This document shows, piece after piece, positions 40,655 through 48,315 of a stretch of 64,000 nt of DNA (within the stretch, counting starts at the first letter, position 1; every line of letters starts with the position of its first letter). The notes beneath the pieces were generated by a model, which ran no database searches, was not told the origin of the DNA, and saw only the letters and a list, made by a program, of their open reading frames with translations. A program made the translations under genes and the position numbers. Source of the DNA: ELB16-189 sp018266435 (GTDB taxonomy: Bacteria; Bacteroidota; Bacteroidia; Cytophagales; Cyclobacteriaceae); NCBI GenBank assembly GCA_030123525.1, contig CP126125.1, positions 2,542,001-2,606,000 on the forward strand, written 5' to 3'.

Positions 40655-41506
40655 ATGAGCAAAAAAATAGTTAGGGTTGGCAATATCGAATGTGGCACTG
40701 ATGAGCTTTTTGTGATCTCCGGGCCGTGTGTGATTGAAGATGAAAAAATTATGATGACTACGGCCGAGAAGTTGAAAGAAATATCTGAGCGGATGAACAT
40801 CAACATCATTTACAAATCGTCCTTTCAAAAAGACAACCGCAGCAGCCTGAAATATTACAACGGCCCCGGGCTGGATAAGGGCGTGAAAATATTGGCAAAG
40901 GTGAAAGAACAGTTTGGCTTTCCTGTACTTACCGATATTCATTACCCTGAACAAGCCGCAGCCGCAGCCGAGGTAGTGGATGTACTTCAAATTCCGGCTT
41001 ACCTGTGCATGCAAACTGCCTTGATGGTGGCTGCCGCCAAAACAGGTCGAGTGATCAATATTAAACACGGACAATTTCTTGCACCGGATAATATGAAACA
41101 TCCGGTAACTAAATGTACAGAAGCTGGAAACGACCAGATCATCCTTACTGAAAGAGGGTACACCTTTGGGTATAACGATTTAATTGTTGACCCGCGCAGT
41201 TTTTACCACCTGGGCAGGCTGGGCTATCCGGTGGTATTTGATATCACGCACTCCATCCGCAAATACGGTATTCCCAGTGCCGATGCTAAAGGTGGAGCCA
41301 GAGAGTTTTTACCGGTACTATCCCGAGCTGGTGTTGCTTCGGGGGTAGATGGCGTGTTCGTTGAGACTCATCCCGAACCTGAAAAAGCGCTGTGCGATGC
41401 CGCCAGCCAACTGTGTGTGTATGATCTGGAAGAATTTTTAAAACCACTGATTGAACTTCATGCCATCGAAGTAAAGTATCGTCAGCAACAAGTTGTTCTC
41501 AAGTAA
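40655..41506 (+). CDS. kdsA: 3-deoxy-8-phosphooctulonate (Kdo-8-phosphate) synthase
   Basis: A 283-residue TIM-barrel enzyme: phosphoenolpyruvate plus D-arabinose-5-phosphate gives Kdo-8-phosphate. Motifs: FVISGPCVIED, IYKSSFQKDNRSS, FPVLTDIHYPEQ, INIKHGQFLAPDNM, VFDITHSIRKYG and VDGVFVETHPEPEKALCDAASQL. IYKSSFDKxNR-type sequence separates KdsA from DAHP synthases. The Asn of the metal-independent type is harder to place; K-C-T-E-A-G follows. It heads an operon with a transaldolase-CBS fusion and a KdsC-like phosphatase. Confidence 0.95.
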   Translation: MSKKIVRVGNIECGTDELFVISGPCVIEDEKIMMTTAEKLKEISERMNINIIYKSSFQKDNRSSLKYYNGPGLDKGVKILAKVKEQFGFPVLTDIHYPEQAAAAAEVVDVLQIPAYLCMQTALMVAAAKTGRVINIKHGQFLAPDNMKHPVTKCTEAGNDQIILTERGYTFGYNDLIVDPRSFYHLGRLGYPVVFDITHSIRKYGIPSADAKGGAREFLPVLSRAGVASGVDGVFVETHPEPEKALCDAASQLCVYDLEEFLKPLIELHAIEVKYRQQQVVLK

Positions 41507-41554
41507 CTCAATTAAAAATTGTATATCGAAAACCTAAACTCGTAAATTTATTTT

Positions 41555-42568
41555 ATGGAATTATACCTCGACTCTGCCGACCTGAAAGAAATTGAAGATG
41601 CCTTTCAACTAGGTTTCCTTACCGGATTGACTACCACCCCCACCTTCATGCACCGCGGAGGTGTAACCGACATCGATGGATTGATTGTAAAACTTTCCAA
41701 AATTGTTCCAGTCCTTCAGATTGAAGCATTAGGTGATACTGCACAAGATGTATTGAAAGAGGCCAAACGCCAGTTGGCGCTGGGACTTGATCCGAAAAAG
41801 ACCGTTTTCAAGATTCCTGTTTCTTTGGAGGGTGTAAAAGCCTGCAACCTTTTGAGAAGAGAAGGGTTGCTGGTAAACGTCCATCTGATTTACACGCTTC
41901 AGCAAGCCTACATGGCCATGCAGGCCGGTGCAACGTATGTGTGCCCGCTGGTAGGCCGTTTGCAAGACCAAGGCCACGATGCTCTTGATTTGGTAGAGCA
42001 GTGTGTGTTTGCTGTAAACCATTACGGCTATGATACGAAAGTGATGTTTTCGTCAGTACGCAATGCCGAACACGTACGCAATGCATTGAACATAGGTGTT
42101 CACACAATTACCGTTCCGTGGAAAATTATGAAAGCCCTGACCGAAAATAACTTCACTACACTGGGTACACAACAATTCATTGAACATACCCGGTTGATGA
42201 CGGTAAAAGTGAAAGAGGCAATCAACAAAGTAAACCCGGTAGTAGATGCCAATACTTCATTGGCCGATGCGATTGTGAAGATGACTGAGTATGGATTTGG
42301 TGCCGTAACAATTACTAACGGCAGTGGCCAGGTCATCGGGGTATTTACAGACGGAGATCTTCGCAGAAAAATTCAGCAAGATGGCCGCGAAGTGCTAGGT
42401 AAAAAAATGGGAGATTTTAAATACAATACGCCAATTTCAGTAGATGCCAATTCGTTGCTTACCGATGCGGCCGATATTTTTAAAAAATCCAAAGTGGATA
42501 CTATTCTCGTAACGGAAAATGGTAAGCCCTCAGGTATGCTCGATATTCAGGACTTAGAAGGGGAATAA
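41555..42568 (+). CDS. Transaldolase/fructose-6-phosphate aldolase-like domain fused to a CBS pair
   Basis: A 337-residue protein. Residues 1-215 match the short transaldolase/FSA family: MELYLDSADLKEIEDAF (D6), FLTGLTTTPTFM where the usual Asn of TTNPS is Thr28, VFKIPVSLEGVKACNLLRREG with the Schiff-base K86, and QAGATYVCPLVGRLQDQGHD. Residues 225-337 are two CBS repeats; the first ends GVFTDGDLRRKIQQDG, the hallmark of the CBS half of KdsD/GutQ arabinose-5-phosphate isomerases. It sits between kdsA and the KdsC-like gene, so a role in supplying or sensing arabinose-5-phosphate for Kdo is likely. Its reaction has to be inferred. Confidence 0.85.
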   Translation: MELYLDSADLKEIEDAFQLGFLTGLTTTPTFMHRGGVTDIDGLIVKLSKIVPVLQIEALGDTAQDVLKEAKRQLALGLDPKKTVFKIPVSLEGVKACNLLRREGLLVNVHLIYTLQQAYMAMQAGATYVCPLVGRLQDQGHDALDLVEQCVFAVNHYGYDTKVMFSSVRNAEHVRNALNIGVHTITVPWKIMKALTENNFTTLGTQQFIEHTRLMTVKVKEAINKVNPVVDANTSLADAIVKMTEYGFGAVTITNGSGQVIGVFTDGDLRRKIQQDGREVLGKKMGDFKYNTPISVDANSLLTDAADIFKKSKVDTILVTENGKPSGMLDIQDLEGE

Positions 42569-42616
42569 TTCATAACAGTCTGGCTTGTCTATCGCAGTCA
42601 GACAGTTAACGAGATC

Positions 42617-43309
42617 ATGGATAACACTGAAATATTATTTACAAAAACGGGCGGCATATTTTGCCGCCCTTTTGCTGAATTCAGAGAACAGGTTTTGCGC
42701 ACCCGGGCTTATCTCTTTGACTGGGATGGTGTGTTTAATGACGGAGTAAAGTCAGGTGCGGGCGGAAGTTTGTTTAGCGAAGTAGATGCCATGGGCACCA
42801 ACATGCTGCGCTTTGGGCATTGGTTGAAACACCAACACCTGCCGGTAGTGGCTGTCATTACAGGAGAGGAAAACCCGGCTGCCCAATACTTGGCTCAGCG
42901 CGAAAAATTCAATGCCATCTATTTTAAGTCCGCCAATAAGCAAGTTGCCTTTAACCATTTTTTAGAAGCCTTTTCTTTAAAAGAAAATGAAATAGCATTT
43001 GTTTATGATGACGTACTTGATTTGGCACTGGCCGGGCGATGCGGCTTGCGCATAATGGTTCGCCATGCGGCAACACCCACACTGCAACAATACGCCATAA
43101 AAAACGAACTGGCTGATTACATTACCTCGGGTCATGATCATGCCGTACGTGAGTCATGTGAATTGATGTTGGCTTCAATGGAAAAATACGATGAGGCAAT
43201 CTCCCGAAGGAGTGCTTTTGATACAGTATATCAGTCGTACCTGAACGAACGGCAAAGCAAACAAGCTAAGACATTTACCTTGAAAGATGGAATGATGGTT
43301 GGAGCGTGA
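42617..43309 (+). CDS. KdsC-like HAD phosphatase
   Basis: A 230-residue HAD hydrolase. The nucleophile motif is YLFDWDGVFNDGVKSG (DxD), motif II is AVITGEENPAAQYL, and the acidic metal motif is VYDDVLDLALAGRCGLRIMV; GHDHAVRESCELML resembles the C-terminal GGxGAVREVCDLIL of KdsC. It therefore probably removes phosphate from Kdo-8-phosphate. It is longer than KdsC (about 170-190), with an extra start of about 35 residues and a C-terminal tail (about 190-230). It overlaps the DedA start (TGATG). Confidence 0.75.
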   Translation: MDNTEILFTKTGGIFCRPFAEFREQVLRTRAYLFDWDGVFNDGVKSGAGGSLFSEVDAMGTNMLRFGHWLKHQHLPVVAVITGEENPAAQYLAQREKFNAIYFKSANKQVAFNHFLEAFSLKENEIAFVYDDVLDLALAGRCGLRIMVRHAATPTLQQYAIKNELADYITSGHDHAVRESCELMLASMEKYDEAISRRSAFDTVYQSYLNERQSKQAKTFTLKDGMMVGA

Positions 43310-43881
43310 TGGAAACACTTATCAATGAGTTTGGGTACCTGGCCTTGATTATCGGTACTTTTTTTGAAGGAGAGACGGCCATTCTTACCGCATCTTCGTT
43401 AATTTATCATGGCACGTTCAGTTTTTTCTGGACGGTGTTGGCCGCTTTTTCCGGATCGTTCGTAAGTGATTGGGTGTATTACTTGATTGGCCGCATCAAC
43501 GGAAATGTGTTTATAGCCAAGCACCCCAAGCTTCAAAAAAAAATTGCTCCGGTTACCCATTTTTTTCACCGCCATAAACTTCAGATTTTATTCAGCTATC
43601 GGTTTCTGTACGGGTTCAGAATTATTATTCCGCTGGTAATTGGTATGAGTGGGCTGAAGCCTATGCGTTTTCTTTTTTATTCAATTGTTACCGGATTACT
43701 GTGGGCCTCTACGGTTAGTTTGGCAGGCTATTGGGCCGGTAGGTGGTTCAATCTTGATGTAAACTCATTTGAGAATAACATAGGGTATATTGTCATTGGT
43801 TTCGCATCGCTGGGGTTGATCATGGGTTACACCATTAACCGGCTTACGACTCAAAGCATTCGTTTAGATTCTCAGGAATAA
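43309..43881 (+). CDS. DedA family (VTT domain) membrane protein
   Basis: A 190-residue inner-membrane protein from ATG 43309, which overlaps the previous stop as TGATG. The VTT/SNARE-associated fold shows in LIIGTFFEGETAILTASSLIYHG (conserved Glu in E-x-x-x-P-like region), GSFVSDWVYYLIGRINGN, RFLYGFRIIIPLVIGMSGLKPMRF (R-F-x-x-x-x-R-x-x-x-P-x-x-A/G-G) and GLLWASTVSLAGYWAG. Members act in undecaprenyl-phosphate or phospholipid recycling and membrane homeostasis. A place in the kds operon fits an envelope role. Confidence 0.88.
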   Translation: METLINEFGYLALIIGTFFEGETAILTASSLIYHGTFSFFWTVLAAFSGSFVSDWVYYLIGRINGNVFIAKHPKLQKKIAPVTHFFHRHKLQILFSYRFLYGFRIIIPLVIGMSGLKPMRFLFYSIVTGLLWASTVSLAGYWAGRWFNLDVNSFENNIGYIVIGFASLGLIMGYTINRLTTQSIRLDSQE

Positions 43882-43920
43882 ATTTTTAATAGTTGCTCAC
43901 ACGGAGGGGGAAAATGAGAG

Positions 43921-44754
43921 TTATTTCAACTCCAACTCAACGACCACCGGCAGGTGGTCAGAGGGGTAGTGTTTCCCATCATTATCTTGAACTACTTGAT
44001 ACTTCGAGGCTCTCCACTCGTTTGTGTAAAAAATATAGTCAATAATCTTACAAGGCATTGCGCCCACTTCAAAACCACAAAAGGTTCCGGTTGTGGAAGC
44101 AGCAGGTTTGGTATCATAAAGCATGATTTTATTTTTTGCCGTCATCAACTGATAAGGATCTTCGGTTGGTTCTGAATTAAAATCGCCCGAGACAATACTG
44201 GCAAGAGAATTGACCGAAGCCTCTTGTTGTATCAGGTTGTGAATCAGTAATGCGCTATTTTTTCGGGCTTCCTTTCCTATGTGATCAAAATGTGTATTAA
44301 AGTGAATGAATTGCTTTTTTGTTTTTTTGTCGTAAAATTTAATCACCGACACAACACGTGTAATGGCCGCATCCCAACTTTTACTGCCGGGCAGCTCAGG
44401 TGTTTCAGATAACCAAAACGTTTTTTGCGATAAAACATCAAACCGATCTTTTTTAAACAGTATGGCTGAATACTCTCCTTTTTCTTTTCCGTCATCGCGA
44501 CCTACACCATAATATGAATACTGTGGAAGGCCTTTTAGCATATCATCTATTTGGTGCTTTAGGGCTTCCTGTACACCGATTAAATCCGGATTATATTTTG
44601 CAATGAGTGCATTAACCTTTGAAACTCTGTTTGACCATTGATTGATGTTGTCATTGGGGTTATCAAAACGAAGGTTATAGGTCATTACGTTCACAGGCTG
44701 AGATGTGACTAATTGAGATGACAGTAAGAAGGTGGCAATTACTAATAATTTCAT
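43921..44754 (-). CDS. Secreted endonuclease/exonuclease/phosphatase family protein
   Basis: A 277-residue protein with a signal peptide ending LVTSQ (about 18). The EEP fold is complete: VNVMTYNLRFDNPND, PDLIGVQEALKHQ (metal Glu), FNTHFDHIGKEARKNSA (His), IVSGDFNSEPTEDPYQLM (D-x-N), KIIDYIFY and HYPSDHLPVVVELEL (D-H). The DNA-ase I-like fold includes nucleases, sphingomyelinases and inositol phosphatases; similar secreted Bacteroidota proteins are usually unassigned. It is convergent with the DedA gene and follows a DUF2279 gene. Confidence 0.88.
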   Translation of the reverse strand: MKLLVIATFLLSSQLVTSQPVNVMTYNLRFDNPNDNINQWSNRVSKVNALIAKYNPDLIGVQEALKHQIDDMLKGLPQYSYYGVGRDDGKEKGEYSAILFKKDRFDVLSQKTFWLSETPELPGSKSWDAAITRVVSVIKFYDKKTKKQFIHFNTHFDHIGKEARKNSALLIHNLIQQEASVNSLASIVSGDFNSEPTEDPYQLMTAKNKIMLYDTKPAASTTGTFCGFEVGAMPCKIIDYIFYTNEWRASKYQVVQDNDGKHYPSDHLPVVVELELK

Positions 44755-44809
44755 CCTTAAAACTACAAAATCATTTCAGCTTGTAATGACAGGGTAAATA
44801 AAATTGTAC

Positions 44810-45634
44810 TCAGAAGTAAATCAGGTGAAAAACTATTCCGCGCTCTACATTAAACTCCAAGGCCGGAGCCGGGAATTTTAGGATCACAAAAGGCCTGAAT
44901 AAATAATTGAAAATATTATTCTTGCGCATCAGTTCATGCGCTAATATATCCACTGAGATAAAAATACGTTTGGTTCTTGCCGTGTGAGAATAGTCAACAA
45001 CCTTACCACTCGCATCTGGCCACACGTTATCGTGCCCACCCAGCAACCCTTCGGCACCGTAACCCACTGAAATGACAAGCCACCCCGGAAAAATTTTTTT
45101 CCCGGTAAGCTTATTAATGTCAACCGATGCCCAATATGTTTGGCCGTTATAATCTTTTATAATCTGTTGGGCAAAGGTGCTACCCAGCAGATCAGGACGG
45201 ATCAAGCTGTAGGCTGTTTGATGAAAAGAAAATTTTGGGGCCAGTGCTGCAGAAATTTTATAGGACACATGTAAATAACACAACAAACTGCCTAGCCCAT
45301 TGGCACATAAGTCGGCAGGTGAAGCACCGTAATTTTCCGCAAAACCATCAAGAATCTCAATTGGCAGCAGCAGCATAAAACCTGAAAAACACATCCATTT
45401 TTTATGAGCCGATGAGTTCAGGTCTTCGGGGTTGCCAAATACCCGATAGAAATATAAGCCCAAATGAAATGAGGCAAAAAAATGCCCCAGTTTGTCGAGG
45501 TATTCCCATTCAAAGAGATCATCAAAAAAATGAAAAGAAATAAAACGTCCATGCCATGCAGATGAGAGCCACACCAGCAACAATAGGTATATCACCAAAA
45601 ACAAAATCAACAGATTTTTTTTTGACTGGTTCAT
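44810..45634 (-). CDS. DUF2279 membrane/periplasmic protein
   Basis: A 274-residue protein. An N-terminal helix (LLILFLVIYLLLLVWLSSAW) and a second hydrophobic stretch (about 90-110) precede a central segment with DKLGHFFASFHLGLYFYR, the DUF2279 core, and ENYGASPADLCANGLGSLLCYLHV. The rest is beta-like (PGWLVISVGYGAEGLLGGHDN, FISVDILAHELMRKNN). The function is unknown. It overlaps the permease stop by 4 bases (45631-45634), so the two are translationally coupled. Confidence 0.75.
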   Translation of the reverse strand: MNQSKKNLLILFLVIYLLLLVWLSSAWHGRFISFHFFDDLFEWEYLDKLGHFFASFHLGLYFYRVFGNPEDLNSSAHKKWMCFSGFMLLLPIEILDGFAENYGASPADLCANGLGSLLCYLHVSYKISAALAPKFSFHQTAYSLIRPDLLGSTFAQQIIKDYNGQTYWASVDINKLTGKKIFPGWLVISVGYGAEGLLGGHDNVWPDASGKVVDYSHTARTKRIFISVDILAHELMRKNNIFNYLFRPFVILKFPAPALEFNVERGIVFHLIYF

Positions 45635-47058
45635 TTAAGTGGTTGAGTAGCGTATTTTCTTTTGAAATAGAAATAAAGCGGAATACCCAGCGAAGCAAGC
45701 ACTAACCCAAACAATGAATTAATTAGTGGAGTTGTTCCATCTTGATAATTTTTGATGTCGTTGTATAAGGTGAGTACTAAAAATAATATAGCCAACGAAA
45801 TAAATAACAACGGAACCACAGGATAGCCAAAAGTTTTGTATGGTCTGGGGGCATCGGGCATCTTTTTGCGCAGTATCATCATGCCGATAGCGCCCAGCGC
45901 ATAAAAGAGCCAACTCACAAACACCAGCATATCGGTGAGCATATCAAATGATCCGCTCAACACCAGTAGGGAAGTCCAGACCCCGTGAAGCAGTAGTGCA
46001 TTTCCGGGTGTTTTGAATCGGAGATGTACGTTGCCAATGGATGCAAAGAAATTTTTTGCCTGAGCCATGGCAAACGTAACGCGAGCTGTAGCTAATATAT
46101 TGGAACTGGCACACCCGAATGTAGAAATCATAACCATTAAGGCTATCATGGCACCGGCACCAAAACCAAATGCACTGGAGGCAGCATCTGATGCCACAAA
46201 TGATGACTGAGCTATGGATTGTATAGGCAGCGCATAAATGTAAGCCAGGCTCATTAGTACATAAATGCCAATGGTGATGAGTAACCCAATGGATAACCCC
46301 AACGGAAGTGTACGCTGCGGATCTTTAATTTCTCCTGCCATAAATGTGATGTTGTTCCATCCGTCATAACCCCAAAATGCCCCGGAGGTGGCCGCGGTGA
46401 TGACCAGTGCTAATCCCCAGCCGGTGTGTGGCGATACTTGATTAAAATTTGAAAAAGATCCATTGCCAAAAGAAAAAATCCCAATGACCAGAAAAAGAAT
46501 AGCAGCTACTTTTAAAAATGAAAAAAGAACCTGCACCCGGTCGCCCGACTGGGTGCTGCGGTAATTGACCAACGTGAGCAGCCAAACCAACGCAATGGTC
46601 AGGCCTTTGACACCAATGTTTTCCAGGGGGTAAATTTTTCCGATCCCTGGCAGGTATAACTGAATGAGTTGTTCTGTTTCTTTTGAAAATCGGGGAAGGT
46701 GAATAAAATACTCGGCATAGATAGAAAAAACATAAGCGATGGATGCGTTTCCTGCCGTATTAAAAACGGCAAAGGCTGACCAACCATAAAGAAAGGCCAC
46801 AAAGTCCCCATACATTCGTTGAAAAAAAACATATTGGCCTCCTGTTTCAGGCATCATGGCGGCTACTTCGGCATTGGTAAGAGCGCCTAAAAAAGTTATG
46901 GCACCGGCCAGCCCCCACACGCAGACCAGTAACCAGGGTGAGCCAAGCTGTGAGGCCATCAGCGCAGGTTTCATAAAAATGGCAGAGCCAATTATGCCGC
47001 CCACTACTAATGAAATGGTGGATTGCAACCCGAGTGTTCGCGATAATGTTGGTTTCAT
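45631..47058 (-). CDS. APC superfamily amino-acid permease
   Basis: A 475-residue transporter with about 12 membrane helices. The first helix has the substrate-binding unwound motif GGIIGSAIFMKPALMASQ, with ITFLGALTNAEVAAMMPETGGQYVFFQRMYG typical of the LAT/amino-acid transporter branch (Y-x-x-L-x-x-x-P-x-x-G-G-x-Y). FWGYDGWNNITFMAGEIKDPQRTLP is helix 6 with the usual W/Y-G-N/E signature. It is likely an inner-membrane amino-acid exchanger or importer; substrate unknown. It is coupled to the DUF2279 gene. Confidence 0.88.
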   Translation of the reverse strand: MKPTLSRTLGLQSTISLVVGGIIGSAIFMKPALMASQLGSPWLLVCVWGLAGAITFLGALTNAEVAAMMPETGGQYVFFQRMYGDFVAFLYGWSAFAVFNTAGNASIAYVFSIYAEYFIHLPRFSKETEQLIQLYLPGIGKIYPLENIGVKGLTIALVWLLTLVNYRSTQSGDRVQVLFSFLKVAAILFLVIGIFSFGNGSFSNFNQVSPHTGWGLALVITAATSGAFWGYDGWNNITFMAGEIKDPQRTLPLGLSIGLLITIGIYVLMSLAYIYALPIQSIAQSSFVASDAASSAFGFGAGAMIALMVMISTFGCASSNILATARVTFAMAQAKNFFASIGNVHLRFKTPGNALLLHGVWTSLLVLSGSFDMLTDMLVFVSWLFYALGAIGMMILRKKMPDAPRPYKTFGYPVVPLLFISLAILFLVLTLYNDIKNYQDGTTPLINSLFGLVLASLGIPLYFYFKRKYATQPLK

Positions 47059-47117
47059 GCAGCCGGAGAAAGATAGACAACTTTTATTTTATCCGGTTAC
47101 CGGCTATGAATTTCTGT

Positions 47118-47807
47118 TTATTTTGTGTTGATGTAGTTCAAAAATTCACGCTTAGTATTTTCGTCTTTGAACTTACCTGAAAAATAAGCAGTGCCGGTTT
47201 TGCTGCTGGTATCAACCACTCCGCGCGAGGCCACACAAAGATGGTTGGCATCCATCACTACAGCGATGTCAGGAGTTTGAAGTACGCGTTCCAGTTCTTT
47301 CCCTATTTGAACAGTGAGTCGTTCCTGCACTTGCGGGCGCTTGGCAAAATACTGTACAAAACGGTTGATCTTGCTCAGGCCGATCACTTTGCCAGAAGAG
47401 AAGTAGCCCACGTGAGCTTTGCCAAAAATGGGTACAAAGTGATGTTCACAATGCGAATAAAACGTGATGTCTTTTTCTACAAGCATCTGGTCGTAGTTGT
47501 ATTTGTTTTCAAATAACCGCACACTGGGGCGGTTGGCGGGGTTCAGCCCGCTGAATGCTTCTTTTACATACATCTTGGCTACTCTTCGCGGGGTTCCATT
47601 CAAACTGTCGTCAGTCAGATTAAGTCCCAGGGTAAGCATGATTTCGCGAAAGAGAGTTTCAATTTTTGTTATTTTCTCTTCGTCAGTAAGTGTAAATGCA
47701 TCTTCGCGCAGCGGAGTTTCATAAGACGTTACCGGGTGTTCTTCATCCGAGTCGGCAGTCGTTAGCTTAATGTGCCGGGTATTCAACAAAATTTCTTTCG
47801 GTCTCAT
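47118..47807 (-). CDS. folE: GTP cyclohydrolase I
   Basis: A 229-residue enzyme that opens GTP to 7,8-dihydroneopterin triphosphate for folate and pterins. Zinc ligands are in FYSHCEHHFVPIFGKAHVGY (Cys and His) and MDANHLCVASRGV (Cys). GLSKINRFVQYFAKRPQVQERLT and TGTAYFSGKFKDENTKREFL are standard. The N-terminal extension (1-35) is not conserved. The start ATG 47805-47807 lies inside the upstream pterin gene, an overlap of 41 bases. Later starts would cut into the conserved domain, so the overlap looks real. Confidence 0.95.
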   Translation of the reverse strand: MRPKEILLNTRHIKLTTADSDEEHPVTSYETPLREDAFTLTDEEKITKIETLFREIMLTLGLNLTDDSLNGTPRRVAKMYVKEAFSGLNPANRPSVRLFENKYNYDQMLVEKDITFYSHCEHHFVPIFGKAHVGYFSSGKVIGLSKINRFVQYFAKRPQVQERLTVQIGKELERVLQTPDIAVVMDANHLCVASRGVVDTSSKTGTAYFSGKFKDENTKREFLNYINTK

Positions 47808-48177
47808 ACAATTTAATTTTTAATTCGTATTGATTATCGATGTGTTGCCTTAGTATTCTCCAAATGATGATGGCAATGTTTTCAGCCGTAGGATTTAAGT
47901 TCTTAAAGTAAGGAGTATCTAAGTTAAGGTTTTTATGATCAAATACTTTTATAATGTGCTCGTCAATCAGATCGCTCAGTAATTTAAGATCATAGACGTA
48001 GCCTGTTTGCGGATCTGGATCACCTACCAGGCTTACTTCAAGTTCATAGTTGTGGCCATGATAATTAGGGTAGCTGCACTTTCCAAACACGGCAAAATTC
48101 TTTTCCTCATCCCACGAAGGATTAAACAAACGGTGGGCAGCGTTGAAATGTTCTTTGCGAATAACTTTTACTTTCAT
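47767..48177 (-). CDS. 6-carboxytetrahydropterin synthase / 6-pyruvoyltetrahydropterin synthase-like
   Basis: A 136-residue T-fold enzyme using dihydroneopterin triphosphate. The three zinc histidines are visible (HFNAAHRL, and Y-H-G-H-N in PNYHGHNYELEV), the catalytic Cys lies in FGKCSYPNYHGH, and FDHKNLN and ENIAIIIW follow the family. It could make the queuosine precursor (QueD) or a pterin. It overlaps folE, which makes its substrate, by 41 bases, so the two enzymes are coupled in sequence and in pathway. QueC and QueE are not in the window. Confidence 0.9.
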   Translation of the reverse strand: MKVKVIRKEHFNAAHRLFNPSWDEEKNFAVFGKCSYPNYHGHNYELEVSLVGDPDPQTGYVYDLKLLSDLIDEHIIKVFDHKNLNLDTPYFKNLNPTAENIAIIIWRILRQHIDNQYELKIKLYETERNFVEYPAH

Positions 48178-48315
48178 GGTTATGTGGGGGTCATTTCATC
48201 GAAGAGTGGGCATTCAGGGGTAAACGTGGATTCCTCTTAAAAAATTCGACTCGAATGATTTTTATTTTCCGTCTGTTAACTGTTTTTTTACAAATAACAT
48301 TTTTAACAACCACTT

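Noticed and set aside
40574..41101. Minus-strand frame of 175 codons opposite kdsA
   Set aside because: It overlaps a gene of certain identity and both divergent promoters.
41808..42107. Minus-strand frame opposite the transaldolase-CBS gene
   Set aside because: It is the complement of the catalytic barrel, with no family match.
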